A DNA stretch of 64,000 bases from Agelaius tricolor. Taxonomy: Eukaryota; Chordata; Aves; Passeriformes; Icteridae. Position 1 is the first letter of the stretch; every line of letters starts with the position of its first letter. The notes under the pieces were generated by a model. It was not told the origin of the DNA, did not search any database, and worked only from the letters and a program-made list of their open reading frames with translations. Of this stretch, positions 1 to 13,344 are shown piece after piece. The stretch is from contig JALJCS010000022.1 in assembly GCA_023055355.1 (NCBI GenBank), positions 12,097,501 through 12,161,500 on the forward strand, given 5' to 3'. Made by a program: the position numbers and the translations under genes.

Positions 1-2700
1 CAGTAACTACGTGGGCTTTATTTATAGGCTTGCTCCAGCAATCATGGGCAGGCAAAAATAACAGCAGCAACCTGCTTCTCCTGCCCATGGATGTCACAAA
101 CATGAGTTAAAGCTGGGGTTTCTGAGATGTTTAACAACTATTTTTGATACGGGCTGAGTCTGAGACCAGAAATCAGCAGCTCTGGGGAGAGGGACACGGT
201 AGAGCTCAGCATTTCCCTGTCAGGACAGAAATCTGTTGTTATGATTTAGAAGTTTGGATCTGCACCTAAACATAGACTTGAAGGTCTTCACTCTTTTTAA
301 TCCATCTCTGTTTAATTCAGACTTTGAAAATTGCCCTGACTCCTCTATGCTGCTATGTATCAAATCCAGTGGATTCAGCTGGAAAAACTGGAGTAACATC
401 AGGCTTGGTGTCTTGTGCCACTAAAGGGGGAGAAAAACGCAAAGAGGACACCAAATGTTGCTGTTTGATCCCTGAATTGTAATTTTTACATGCAGTTCTC
501 TTTGTCTGGGAGACTTGTGCTGGGATGTCTTAATGGGAAGCAGTTTTCAGGCACTGATCACCCTGACACGGAGCAAAAGCATGAACAGGGTGAACTGTTT
601 CAGGAGTATTAAGGGATCACTTTTCTGCCTGAACCTAGTAAAATTGGAGTAAACAGCCTTCAGATGAGCATGTGCCACTACAATAAGAGAATGCTCTGAG
701 CACATTTCTGTGTGGTCAATAACAATTTAAAATCAAGTGTCAATACCCAGGGAGTCATACCTGTGTGTGTTCAGAGGTTATTCAGGATTTTCTAAGCAAG
801 CACCAGTTTTCAGAAGACTGAATGTGGAGCTCCCACTGAATTTACCACTCTGACATTCTTTTTTTTTCTTAAAATACGCTCATGATTTCATTTTCAGAAA
901 GCCTATTTAATTTGCAAACTGATAAGTAAAAATACAAGGGAGTACTGGGCTATAAAATAGATTTGTTGCTTACATGTTTTTTAATATCTCAGACAAATTT
1001 TCAGCAGTTCTTTAAACTGTGCTTGTCATAAAGTAGAATATAAGAGCTTTTTATTAATAGCTAGTTCAGATAATCACGTGAATTTTTTATGGGCTCAGAT
1101 ATTCCTAGATTTGCTGTCATTTCTTCAAGTGGGCATGAATTATGGGACTATACATCCTCAGTTCTCCCTGTCCTGTGCTTGGATAAGGAATGGCCTCGAG
1201 ATATCACAGCTCAAGAGCTCTGTGGAGGTATCCTTAGATTTTAGCAGGGATTTTGGCAAGCTCATAGGTTTCCCTGACTGGTTTCCCCATTAGTCACAGC
1301 AAAGGAATGGCATGGCTAAGTTGGCTTTTAAATCCTGCAGAAGCAAACGTTAGTGTTGGTATTTCCTTGCCTTCTGCACAATCCCTGGCTGGGTTTGGGA
1401 TTTTGGGTTCCCAGGCAGTGTCCAGTGGTGTCTGGTGCTGCTCTGGGAGGTGACGCACACTCTGTGACTCGGCACTTGGGCAGCCCTGGGCTGCTTCACC
1501 GCGTTCTCCTTCCCTGTGCTCCTCTGCACTGAACTTACCACTCTTCTTGCTGAGTTAATTATAGCTAGGTTAGAATATGGAACATGCAGTGTGTGCCCCT
1601 CGTGCAGAAATGCTCTGTCAGTGCAGTGGTTAACTGGGGGAACAGGCCGTGAGTATCTCACGAGCTCCTCGTTTGTGAGCTCAGTTAATACAAGGGTGCA
1701 TTGAATGCTAAGTGCTGGCCCTCTTGATAAGGAACTGAACACTTTCTCTGGTGGTGCTCCTGCCCAGCTGGTTTTTTATGTGTCAGTCCCAGGGAAAAGC
1801 TCTGATTCCATCCAGGATTAGAATTATCTCGAGCATCTAGTTAAAACACACATCGTTAATAATGACGGAGTCCTAAAGAACAAACATTTTTCATCAAGGG
1901 CATTGTGACATCCTTACAAAAAAGCCCTAAAAAAAGCTGATTTAGTATCAGCTTTCCCCATCATGTGAAGGGAGGATGCTTTCAATGCAACAGCACCTTA
2001 AACTCTGGGGCAGGAATTTTATTTTTGAACTGTTGGAATTAGAACAGTCTCTGGATTAGCAATCTACAGTATGGTTTTCTCCTGGAATCAGGGACCCTAT
2101 GCCACCACCGTATAGCAGAATATCACCCTCCAGGTGATAAATTAGTAATACCTGAGCCCTGAGATATTCTCATCTAAATATGAATTTTTAATGCCAGGAG
2201 AAGGACCCAGCTTTTAACTTAGAACTGTTATTTGTACTCAGAGGGAACAGATCGTTGTAGTCCAGACAGGCAGGCATGAGCAGGCTGGTGGAACACCAAG
2301 AGGCATCACACCAAGAGTGAGGAGATCCATTCCTCTCCCTGATTTCCCATTTTTACTATTGGTCTGTTGCCTTGGAATTTGACATTAAATTAATGGCAGT
2401 CCATGGCTAGGACATAGTTGCATATCATGTGATTATTTTAATTTATTTATTTAATTATTTTTAGCTAGGAGTTTTTCCATCCAGAAGCCAGATTTTCACC
2501 TTGATACATGCAGCATTCCTGGCAGCCCGGTAAATCCGAGCACGATCCGGCACTTAAGAGGAGGGAATAAATGCCCAGTTTATATCAGACATGACCTGTT
2601 ACTGGTTTGCCTTTCCTTAGCACTTGCCAGCATTCAGCTGGGGGAAAAAAAGAAATGATTCTCCAAGGCTGGGAAAAACAGGTCTTCCCAGACTTGCCGG
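1..2700. other. No gene recognised; unique intronic or intergenic sequence
   Basis: The stretch is AT-rich and no CR1 or LTR was recognised. The short open frames have no familiar sequence. A minus-strand donor-like site (GTAAGT, about 1538) lies in a slightly GC-richer patch at 1390-1720. If the CpG island drives a leftward transcript, that patch could hold an exon, but no matching acceptor was identified. Confidence 0.5.
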
Positions 2701-3718
2701 TCTTAGAGCCTAATGAGTTAAATTCTCCTCCGTGCAGGATTTTAAGCGGCTTAGACACACAAGGTCAAAGCCGAGCGCTCCATTCCCTATTCCGACTCGC
2801 GGCTGCGAGGGGGGCACCGCTCCCTTGGGACGGAGCCCTCGGGAGACGGTGACATAAGCAGGGAATAAATTCCCCGCTCCCAGCAGTGCAAGCTGTCCCT
2901 GTTTTGCCGGGGCCGGCGGCCCCCCCGCCTCCCCGGGCAGATCCCATGGAACTGCAGTCCTGCATCCCTCGCTGCCGTAACTCCCCGTAAACATGGCATT
3001 AACAGGCGCCCAGGTCACGGCCACAGGGCTTTTACCGGCGAGGGAGGCACGATGCAAACGCAGAGCTCGGGATGCCTTGCACGATGCAAGGACTGTGACT
3101 TTGGGGATGCTTCCCTGCTACCTTTTGTCCCGTTTTCCTGCAGCGTTTCCACGGCATCCCCGATTTCTGTGTGGTCGGTGATGGTGATGGGGACTCGGGT
3201 GTGTTAAATCGGGAGAGCCCTGCACACTTCACTGAATAGCAGCAGCTTCAGTCCCCGAGGAGGATTTTTGGGTTGGTTTGGCTTTTAATGAAGTGCCGTA
3301 GCGCAAGTTCAGCGATGAACACAGCCCGTGTTCCTCCATCGCCGCTGTACGGACACTTCATTAGGACGGCTGAAGTTAATAAGCAGCGGTAGTTCCTCGC
3401 CATCAGCCATGTGAAGAGCCAAAGCACTTCGTGCATCCTCCAAAAATCCTCCAGCTACCCCTCTCCCCTCCCAGGCACCGCTGGAAGGGGAGCAGGCAAA
3501 GAAACGCTGGTATTTTTCTAGAAGAAAGTCGCGTATCGGGATATTCTCTCCTTATCTGTCACGAAAGTTATTGGATGCAGGAGCTGTTCGCAGGCAGGCA
3601 GATACGCTATTGCATAACGCTGGCGCTCAGCGCCAGCTTTTCTCCTCATCCCTACGAAGTTTTCCGCCGGCAGAACCGGCGGACGAGCGATTTCGGGGGC
3701 TCGGGGCGAGCGCCTTAC

Positions 3719-4085
3719 CTTGTGCTTCCTCACGCAGAAGCGGCGGTCTGGGCGAGCATCTCCCTCCAGCCGCCGGGGCGAGCTGGGCGTCAGAGCCTGG
3801 GCGCCGGGGCGCATCTGCCGCGGAGCCGCCGAGCCGCCGGAGGAGCCGCAGCCGCCGCCGCCGCCGCCGCGCTCCCCCGCTGCCCTCATGGGCTGCGGCG
3901 GGGGCTCGCTGTCGGGGGGTCCCCTCGGCCGGGTCCCCGCCGAGGGGAACTTGTTGAGCGGGACCGGCGGGCGTCCCCCAGCCGGGCGGGAGCGGGGAGG
4001 AGGAGCCGGGGGCCGGGCTGGCGGCGGGGGCGGGCGGGGGAGGTGGGATGGAGCGATGGAGCGGCGATGCTCGGCGGCCGCGCAC
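3719..4085 (-). other. Candidate noncoding first exon, antisense to DOCK1
   Basis: On the minus strand the CpG island reads into ...CACAAG followed by GTAAGGC, a near-perfect splice donor with the exon ending at 3719. The right-hand boundary is a guess at a start site near the GC boxes. The frame is open on the minus strand for up to 189 codons, but the translation is a low-complexity Pro/Ala/Arg string typical of CpG islands, so I read it as 5' untranslated sequence. If the nested gene is INSYN2A, its coding exon would lie to the left of this window. Confidence 0.3.
3851..3870. repeat. GCC trinucleotide microsatellite
   Basis: About 6.7 tandem GCC units lie in the CpG-island core. Such runs are common in 5' untranslated regions and can vary in length. 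Confidence 0.85.
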
Positions 4086-5196
4086 AAGGAGGGGAGAAGC
4101 GCGGAGCTGCCGCTCGCAGGCTGGCTGAAAAGCTTGCTTTATTCTTTCTTTATTGCTCTGGTTCCCCTGCGCGGGGGTTCAGTAATAACAGAGCCGTGCA
4201 CACCGTCCCCGAGCAGCCCTGGTTTCCAGTCGCGCTACGGGAGCGATGGAGCAGCCGCAGAGTGGGTGATGCTGATCCATTGGGAATTTCAGCGAAACGC
4301 TGGGTTAAAGCTACACGGCTTCCTTTTATTGGGAGGGAAAGTGTTTAAGGTGCTAAAGGAGAAGCTGCTCCCATTTGCTTTTAAGCCTTGTATAAAATGG
4401 ACGCGAGTTCGGAGCGAAGCAGTTTGGCAGAGGAGATTGATAAACGTGATCATCTGCGTAAAACTTGAATCACATCTTTCCTCCTTTTCTCTCATTTTAC
4501 AGAGGGTTTAGCAATGATGTTTTTCACTTTAAAAAAGCAAAAACTTAGAAGTTAAATAGGTCGTGTGTATTTTACCTGAGTGCTAGACAGAAAATGCCAT
4601 GAGAGGCACGAGAATTGGTCCGAGTTGGGAAGTGTTGGGTCTGTACTTCATTTCGAGGTTCCCAGGAGTTTTACTGTTCAATAAATACTTTCCAGCAGGA
4701 AAGTCCCCTAGCCCAGGTGCCAGCAGGTGTGGGCCACGGAGTTCTCTGTCACAGCACTGCCTTCACCTTGAGGATTATTGATTTTGGGGGTTACTGAAGC
4801 GACCCCTGATTTGAACTGGCAGATGAGAGGGGCTGGAGCAGCCCAAGTGCTGCAGCACGACCCCACAGCACAGCAGGCAGGGCGAGCCGAGCTGGGCGCT
4901 GGGTGAGTCCGGCCGTGCACGGGCACGGTGCAGCAGCAGCAGCCCTGGCTCCAGTCCCGGTGTGTTTGGAGTTATTCAGCTGGGGCAGCCCTTGCAGCGC
5001 GGCGCTGCCGCTCGGTGCTGCCGCAGCGGCCGGGGCTCCGCGGTGCCAGCAGCCCGGGCTGGGGCTGGGCCGGGACAGGGGACCCGCCTGGCTCCGGCTG
5101 GCACCCGGTGTGACTCCATCCGTGGGGAGGCAGTCACCGAGAGCCCGGGCGGTGCAGTCGCGGTGAGGCTGTGCAGGAGCGGATCAGAGCCGCGTT

Positions 5197-5222
5197 CAGC
5201 AGAGCAGAGCAGAGCAGAGCAG
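5197..5222. repeat. AGAGC pentamer repeat
   Basis: About five tandem agagc units lie in the right shoulder of the CpG-rich region. Confidence 0.7.
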
Positions 5223-5359
5223 GCAGTCAGCAGAGGGCAGCTCCGCTGCTTGCCTGTCTGTACCTGTGCAGGTGCTCCCGCTGCCCTCTTCCCTCTGCTC
5301 CTTATCCCTGCTCCTGATCCCTGAACGAGGGTGCCAGGGTGTGCCCTCCACACCACCCG

Positions 5360-8300
5360 CTGCTCTGCCCCGGGCTAGGAACTGTGACACGGCTTGGATC
5401 ACACTCAGCATCTCTCATGGTATTTTATCAGATTTTTATTTTTTTTTTCCCAAAGAACTTCAATATCGAGCTGCTTATTGATGCAACAGCAGCCACCCCG
5501 CTGTTATTTTTTTTTTTCTTTCTGTTTTTCTTTCCAGCAGCGCTGACTTGCTGTATTCCAGGTCCTCTGTGGATTTCTCTCTATAAAAATAAATGTGTTT
5601 TTTGGCTGCAGCCTGGATACAGACGTGGGTAAAATTACATGGTAGGGTGAGCACGTCTGAAATAACACAGGCTACTTCCTCAGAGCCAACAGATCAGTGG
5701 TAGGAGATGCTGCTGCTTTTTCACAAGCTGAAAATGTGAGTTTATCCAGCCCATGATTACTGGAAGGAAATACTATAACTTGATATCCTGAGTGACTTGA
5801 AAGGAGAATCTGTCTGACAGAAGCAGCAGTTAAACATCATTCTTGTCTTCTCCATAATGATATTTAGAAGCTGTTGTCTCAAGGCTGATTAGTCTTGCAC
5901 AGCATTATGCTTATGCCCCACTTATAAACTGTACAGCATCGTGTGGAGGTTTTTAGGGAATTAAAAAGTACTTTCTGATGTGGACCAGATTCATGTGTAA
6001 CTGCTGACACCATTGGTGTATACAGAGATTTTTTAAATCAGGGTTTGTGAAAAATGAAGTGTTTTGTGATTATCATGCTTCATGTTACTGTAACAGCACA
6101 TAGAAGTAAATACACTGGGAAATTGGAAATGCTTCATCACCCCATTTGTCAATATTTTAGCCTTTAAAAATGCTGAGCATGACTGTTGCATAATGAAATG
6201 TAGTGTTGAAGAGATGCTTGAGAGGGGAGATGGGTTGGGCTTCAACCTGAGAGGGTGCAAAGAGAAAAAAGACAACTAATTGTAGTTGTTTTCAGTTATA
6301 AATGTATTTTCCTCTCATGGAGTGTCCTACCTTCCCAGATTGGCTTTTTCTCCACTCAGGGAGGAGCGAGCCCTGCTTGGGGCTGCAGTGACACGTGCAG
6401 GTGGAAGTCCTGCCTTGGGATTCTGGGGGCAGTGGGAAAAGCAGGGGTTGGAGAGCAGTGGGATGGATTTTTAGTGCCATTCTCTATGGAGGAGTGCAGT
6501 GAGGGGCCCTTCTCCCTCACTGCTAATTGCATCATAAATTCAGGGAGGCACCTGTGTGTGTATTCAGAATTATTCATCACACACAGCCTGGTGTTACAGA
6601 CTTCAGGTTTTACATGACTTTTTTTCTTGTATTCAGTTTCTGAGGACACATCTGGGTGACTGTGGGAGGGTCAGCCTGGCCTGTCCTCCCCACGCTCAGG
6701 TTTTGGCTCAAGGACTGCCCCAGGAAATGCTGTGCCTGGGGGGATTTTTTTGCTGAGCAGCTGCTTTGGAGGATTATGCTCCTCCAGAACACACAGGTTT
6801 GACAGTGGAACACTAAAATGTAATTTTCTGGAACAGTCTGTGAAGTTCTTGTGGAGGAAAGCTTGGATGCAGCTCAGGGAAAAGCATGTGGCAGCCAGAG
6901 CTCAAGTTACCTGCCAGGTGTTTGGTGACCACCAGTGTGGGGAAGGAGCATGATAAACCAGCACCAGTGGGATTTTCAGATTTATGTTAGGTAAATTATA
7001 TTAGGAAGCATAATTTAAATCTCAACACTGCATGCCTGAGCTGGGTTCCCAGGGATATGAATTCCATAGGACCAGGCTAATTTATGGCAGAACTTCCCAC
7101 CTGTGTTGGAGATGAAAGAAGGGTGAAGTTCACTTGATTTGAAGCAGAGCTGTGGACAAAGTTGTGCCTTTTCTTTCTGTGGTCACTTGGGACCAATGCT
7201 GTCACTCAGTCTTTGCTAGAACCAAGTATTTTCACATTGCTGAACCTTCATTCCCATTAATTAGGTGATTATTTCCATGCCTTTAGATGATAACTGCCTG
7301 GCTTTCTGGGCTAAATTGGTAATTAATTAATTTATTTCCTCCAGCCTGCCATTGGAACAGAAATGGAGGGATGTTAAATATGCTCCTCTGCTCCAGCTGA
7401 GATGAAGGCAAACTTGGCTGGAATTTCAAACAGGTCTCCCTGCAGTCCAATCCTGGGAGGTGCTCCTTGCTTTGGGGGAGGATATTTTCTGCTTGGCTGT
7501 GATGCAGAGGAAAAAAGGTCTCTTGGAGTTGGCAGAAATTTGGGAGATTTGCTGGGGTGTCTTGCTCCATAACAAGTCTTTTCCATGAGCTTGGAAAATT
7601 CATTTGAGCCTATGCTGATGTCAGTTCTTTATACATAAAGCGCTAATTCCACATCTCTTTACTTAAAGGAACGTTTTGAAGATAAAGTGGATTTAAGAAT
7701 ATGTGTCTAATACCCATAATACCTGTGCACAGCTGAAATATTAAACAGCTGATTGAGGGAACTGCTCTTTGTGGGTTTTCTGCTCGGAGAAGAAAAATGC
7801 TGAGTAACCTCATTAGCTCTGATGGTTATTTCTGTGCTTCGTTGGGATAAGCATGAGCAGGATTTAGTTCTCTCTCTCAATTTCCCATTGTACAGATCAT
7901 TGGAAGAAAAATACAACAGCAGGTCTCACCAGCTAAAACTGAGATTCTGGGTTCCAGTGGAATGCTGTCTCATCAGGAGCCCAAGTTGCTGGAGATGTTT
8001 ATCAAGAAAATCTGAATTTTCTTGGGATAGGAGTGGGAGTTTTCTCATATTTTCACTGTGTTTATAGTTCAGAAAAGTTTCTTTTCAGCATGTGGATGTT
8101 TTTGGGAGGAGAACTGAAGTGGTGATTGGGAAGCCTTGGTTGTTCTTCCAAGGGTGGGGATTCTGAGATGCTCTCCCTTGGTGTGGAATCACTTCCCTGA
8201 TAAAGATGTTCTCAGTAGATGCCAAATTCTGGTTCTATTTTCATGCAGCCTGTACAGTTGGGAAATAAATGAGGGTCTGGGAGAGCGTGATGTATGAGCC

Positions 8301-10530
8301 CCTAAATGGCTGCATTTTGTTCATATTTGAAAGGCAGTTCAGGCTGTCGTCATTACTGATGACTTGTGCTTTTAGAGCCCTTCTTTTTGCATTTCAGAAA
8401 TCCTTTGTGCCCATCTGAATAATAAATCACCCTGTTTGATTTGCTCACTGAGAGCAAATGGGAAATTACATCCTTGTTAAGATGTCTTGAGGAACTGGAA
8501 ATGTAGGGGAATGTTTTTAAAGGAACATTCTGCCAACTTCGTTAATATTTTGCTTTATCTCATTTACTTTATGACCTTCCAAAATTCCAGGGTTTTCTCT
8601 CTGACTGCTTTATGGCAAAGGGAAAAAAATCCTGCCTTGCTTAAAAATAAAAAGCAACAAATCTGGTTGTACTTTTGATTGCCTTTGGACAAATGGTTTC
8701 AGATTTAAGCACCTAATGAAATGTGGGATGAGCATGAATTCCATCTTCAAACTCAAGTTATGGGCAGAAAAAAGGCAAATCCAACAAATAATGGGGATAC
8801 TTGCATCTGATTCCTATTTGCTCTTTGGGGGAATAATATATTATTTATACAACATTGATTTCATTAGATGGAGGATTTAATGCAACTTTTCTGTCAAAGT
8901 GGAGAACATTCGATGTTATAAAGTAATGTAAACTCCCAAAGCCTCAGGAAGGTTTTCTCATTTGAAATATTGAACTATTTAAAGTTTGAACATAGCATAA
9001 AAATACAGGCTTTTATGTGCTTTTGCATGTTGCCTTCAAGTTAGAAGCCCAGGGAGCAGCCTGCTCCTAATGCATAACAGAAAAATGCTTAACCAAAAAA
9101 AACCAAATTAAATTAAATTAAATGTGTTAAACAAATAAAAAATGAAAATCCTACAAAATTATGGAAGAGGGAAATAATGAACAGTGCAAATAGAATTAAC
9201 CTCACCATTTCTATTGGTGCTCTAAACCAAAATTAAGTATTTTGGCCATAATGTTCAGAAATGAACTCTTTAGTGTAGTTTCTAAAATCCCCAAGCAGGT
9301 GCCAAAATAAAATTGCTCTTAATAACTTTGATACATGGCAGGGAAATATGATGGCAGTGAATAAAAAAGGGATATAAAGAGGCAGTTTGCAGCATCATGG
9401 GCACCTAAAATTTAGCCATATGCTCACAATTAAGAGCTTCTCCTCCCTTACTTATTTTTTTTCCTAAATAAAATGACCTAGAAACTTGCCTTGTGCAAAC
9501 AAGAATATGCTAAATTCCTCATTGACTGTGCAAAGACCTAATTCTTTTATATATAAAAATGTCTGTGATTGAGTTTTACCTTTAGAAAGGAACAGAAGTT
9601 ATTTTGAAAAGTCTGGAAATCCTAAAAGCCCAAGATATTTCAATAAGTTGTGTTCTGAAAAATATGGGAAACCTGATAATGACATTAAATGAGTTTACAG
9701 TTGACAGCAGAGGCCACATGAAGTCCTTCTTAATCCTTGGTCTGTGGCTCTTCAAAACACAGTGCAGGAAAAATGCCTCTGTCCTTTATGGCTTGGGGAC
9801 ACTGAATTAAAAACCATTCAAAGCAGCACCACATTTTGATTTTCTTCAATTTTTAAACAAGTTCAGGACTTTAAATATTAATACTTAGCAGTGGTTGAGT
9901 AGCATAATTAGCAGCTGCTTTATATCCAAGGGGTGTCCATCAGTATTACAGAAAGGCCCAACAACCGGAAGGGCTGCTGGGGAGGAAAAGGATGAAATCT
10001 CTGAAAACCCAGAAATAAAGTTATAATTTGATAATAATGTGGCACTCCCTCAATTTACTTTTAGGAATTCAAAGTAGTGCCCTAATAAGTGGAGTGTACC
10101 CACATCTTCCCTTGCCAGCAGCCTTGTGCCCCAGCCTGGATGGGAATGTTGGTTGGATGGGAGGTGGAGGCTGCTCCTTTGTCTCCAAGCTTTCCTTCTC
10201 CTGGCTTTGTGCATTCCCTTGGGGAGCTGCCTTTGCTGCCTGTCCCCATGGCTCAACTCCCGTCGCTCCCTGGGAGGGAAGAAGAAATGCCAGGATTAAA
10301 AGTCCCATCTCTTATTTGTTTGAAATTCATCTCCTGTTGGCTTCAGCTGCTGCCTCCTGGTTCTACCAGAGTGAAACTCGTGAGCAGCAGCTGTGCACTC
10401 CTTTCATCCCCACTGCTGTGGGTTTGGAAACCTCAGGAAAATGTGAATCCAATCCAGGCTGTGCCTTCTGGGGAGAATCTGGGACTGTGGGACTCCTTCT
10501 CAGGAGGGACCTTCTCCATCCCTTGTCAGA
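5360..10530. other. No gene or recognised repeat over 5 kb
   Basis: The sequence is AT-rich with short homopolymers and an aaatt run near 9104-9122. I saw no CR1, LTR or spliced coding exon. The absence of repeats over 5 kb, in a window otherwise full of CR1, could reflect conserved noncoding sequence or chance. Confidence 0.5.
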
Positions 10531-10905
10531 GTGGTTTAGGTTGAGGGGACATCAAGGCTCATCCCCTTCCACCCTCTGCCATGGGCAGGGACCCTTCCAT
10601 TATCCCAGGGTGCTCCAGCCTGGCCTTGGGCACTGCCAGGGATCCAAGGGCAGCCCCAGCTGCTCTGGGCACCTGTGCCAGGGCCTGCCACCCTCACAGG
10701 GAGGAATTCCTTCCCAAAATCCCATTTAACTCTGCCCTCTGCCAGTGGGAAGAAAAAAGTCTCTCTCCATCTTTCTTCCAAGCCCTGTTTAAATATTGAA
10801 GGCCACAAAGAGTTCTCCTTGGAGCCTTCTCTTCTCCAGGCTGTCACTTTGGTGGCCCTCCTCGTTTCTCCTGTCATTGATAATGTCCCTCTCAAGCTGT
10901 GGAGA
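10531..10905 (-). mobile_element. CR1 LINE 3' fragment, type A
   Basis: Read on the plus strand it shows the reverse-complement CR1 signature 'gccatgggcaggga', then 'cagcctggccttgggcactgcc', then 'gctgctctgggcacc' (quoted in pieces) and a tail ending 'cttctcttctccaggctg'. It is truncated at its 5' end, like nearly all avian CR1 copies. Confidence 0.85.
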
Positions 10906-11311
10906 CTCCATTTATTTATGGAATTGTTTTAGTTCTCTGTGAGCTTTGATGGAAATCAAAGCTTTTATTGAAGCCTGGTAGGAAACATCACCAGGGCTTT
11001 ACCTGAGCTCAGCTTGCCCTCAGTATGATGGGCTGGAATGATCAGCTAACAGGCTTTGTTTGGAAGCATAATTCTGTTATTTCACATCAATTACCAGGTG
11101 ACAGATAAGATCTGCAGCAATTGATTATCCAATGAGGACTCGATGTCTTGTGGGAGAGCTCCTGGGGACTGAAGGTGGTGACAGAAGGACAGGTGTGGCA
11201 TCATGGGAGCTGACACATCCTGTCACAGGTGTCTGTGGTGGCTGGGACAAGGGACACCAGATCTTGGGGGGAAGAAAGGACAAAGCCCTTGCTCTTCTCA
11301 CTGTGAAATCC

Positions 11312-11428
11312 CATCATGGTTTGGGTTGGAGGAACCTTAAGGAGCATCAAGTCCCATCCCTTCCATGGGCAGGGCCACCTTCCATGATCCCAGGTAGCTC
11401 CAAAGCTCATCTAACCTGGCCTAGATAT
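11312..11428 (-). mobile_element. CR1 LINE short 3' fragment, type A
   Basis: Plus-strand reading shows 'tggtttgggttggaggaa' and 'ccatgggcagggcc' followed by a decayed 'aacctggcct'. Only about 115 bases of the 3' end remain. Confidence 0.75.
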
Positions 11429-12297
11429 TCCATAGGAGCTCATTTAACAGGCAGTTCATGATGTGGGGTTTTTCATAAAATTTTAGTTAAACAGATTTGA
11501 ACTTTAAAGTATCTTTTTTTGTTTGTTTGGCCTTTTATTTTTTAATGTATTTTTCTTAAATTTTCGGTGTTAGCAAAAGTTACAAGGATAAGATTCCTGC
11601 CTAGAAAAAAACCCGGTAACTGGAAAAAGCAGAATGCTTGTACATGTTAATTTTTGCATTTACTAAGGAAAAAAAGAGTTTTAATAATTCACAGGGATGC
11701 AATGAATATTAGCTTTTTATATATTCATATTTATCACTTGGCTTGAATTGTAAACATATTAATTCCTGCTAGCAGTTAATGACTTTGGGTAATGTTTGTG
11801 CTCTCTTTATGCAGAAATTGTCCATATACCTCACAGTTACTTATAGGGACAACCTAATCAGAGCTGTTTCCTTGGCTCTGAAAAACATTTTGTCTTGCAT
11901 TAAGTAGCTTTTCTGAGGTATTTTAAAAGCATTTAAAAAATAATGCTTAAATTTACCTCCTCAACAGATGATGAGTATTTTTCAGCCATATCAAGAGAAG
12001 TTAAAAATCCCATTTTTGCCAAATGTCAAGAGTGGGATGAGTGTTGTAGGCTCTGCCATAATTCAGGGTTGGTTGATTTTCTGCTGGGGTTTCAAAGGTT
12101 ATGCCCCCAAAAAATTTAGTTAGGATGGTTTTAAGTGCATGGAAATTACAAAAGTAAGAAAAAAAAATCTCATGTTTTGAGATTGAAAGATAGGCCCTGA
12201 GAATAATTGGGGGTTTTGGTATTTTTCTTTTTCCATTTTTTTTTTGTATTTTTAGTATATCAAAGTAGTACTGTAACATTCAGAAATACAGAAATAT

Positions 12298-12364
12298 TTG
12301 AATTCTATGATATTAACTGGGAGGGGCCTTAAAGAAAATTTAGTTCCAATCCCTATAATTCATT
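12298..12364 (-). mobile_element. Possible eroded CR1 3' end
   Basis: The motifs 'aattctatgat' and 'gggaggggccttaaag', then 'agttccaatccc', resemble the last 60 bases of a CR1 on the minus strand. The sequence is diverged. Confidence 0.4.
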
Positions 12365-13344
12365 GAGGTTTTGCGGTAGCCTGTGCACTGATTGCAGATT
12401 TTTAATTTTTTTCTTAATAATTATTTTATATTTTGAATCCATCGTAAAGCAGATTTGCCTTTGCTGGTTTGATTTTACTTCCCCTTGGGACAGATTCCTG
12501 GATCTCCTGGACTGGGATGAGAAATCCTGGGTGAGTCTGGGCATGAAGCTGAATGTCAGAGCCTGGAAAAGAGATTCTGCTTGGTCCTGTTGGTTCTGCC
12601 CAGATGGGAGGAAAAGTATGGAAAAAAAGGATGTGATGTGATCATGGGATATCCATGCATTTTCTTGGAATGGTGTAGGAAGGGTGAGCTGAGCTCTTGG
12701 AGCAAACCAGCCCCTTCCAGGAACATTCCCTGTCCTGCCCCTGCAGCCCAGGAGCTGATTTTCACTTTGGCATGTTTTAAACCAAAGATTTTAATCTTGC
12801 TTTGGATTTAATTGCTTTTTCCAAGAAGAGATTAGTTCTCATTTAAGTGTGGATGCGTAATTAAAAAACATCTCTCAACTTAAGTTGCTTTTGTTGCCCA
12901 CATGCTGGGGCTGTAGGAAGGAGAAAGCAATTCCAGAGCTGAAGATCCATCTCTAATCCTGTTGTTAATGTGGGAGTGTTGTTGTTAGAATGTGATAAAC
13001 GACTCCTTATTTGGGAGGGATTTACTTCTTTCCCTTCTGATTTCTGCCAGAACAAAGTTGGGGAGGAAAATAAAATTCAATTATAGGTCAGAATTTATTT
13101 TGGTGGTGGAAAACCAGCACTTCAAAATGTTTTGTTGTTGCTGGAATACATGGAGTGTGCTGGCTGTCATGAGGAAAATTGTCAAAACATGTTTTGCACC
13201 TTTGGTTTAGTGAGAAAATAAATAAGTTATTCTCCTAAAATATTCTAGGTGGGTTTTGGTTGACTTGCAAGAACAGCGAAACCTGAATTAGCTTCATCTG
13301 GAAGCAGCAGAGCTTCCTGAGCAAATATTCCATTCTTTCCTTCA

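Larger units (their letters stand above)
3600..4130. promoter_or_regulatory. CpG island, probable promoter of a gene nested in the DOCK1 intron
   Basis: This stretch is very GC-rich and dense in CG dinucleotides, in sharp contrast to the AT-rich surroundings. It contains a GCC trinucleotide run (3851-3870), overlapping GC boxes (gggggcgggcggggg at 4026-4040, Sp1-type) and a 19-nt palindrome at 3619-3637. GC-rich shoulders extend to about 2760 and, more weakly, to about 5260. A strong splice donor on the minus strand at 3718 (exon AAG, intron GTAAGG) favours transcription leftward, antisense to DOCK1. A plus-strand donor-like site (gg then gtgagt, 4903) and a plus-strand TATA-like tataaaat (4391) mean rightward or bidirectional use cannot be excluded. 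In mammals INSYN2A (FAM196A) is nested antisense inside DOCK1, so this could be its promoter. That assignment is inference; no INSYN2A coding sequence is visible. Confidence 0.6.

Noticed and set aside
1648..1662. Small inverted repeat cgtgag-tat-ctcacg
   Set aside because: A 6-base stem is expected by chance in a window this size.
4391..4398. TATA-like tataaaat downstream of the CpG island as a plus-strand promoter
   Set aside because: A single motif in AT-rich sequence with no supported start site or exon; kept only as a note under the CpG island.
3431..4511. Overlapping plus- and minus-strand open frames of 128-305 codons in the CpG island
   Set aside because: GC-rich DNA lacks stop codons. 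The peptides are low-complexity Arg/Gly/Pro/Ala and frames are open on both strands at once.
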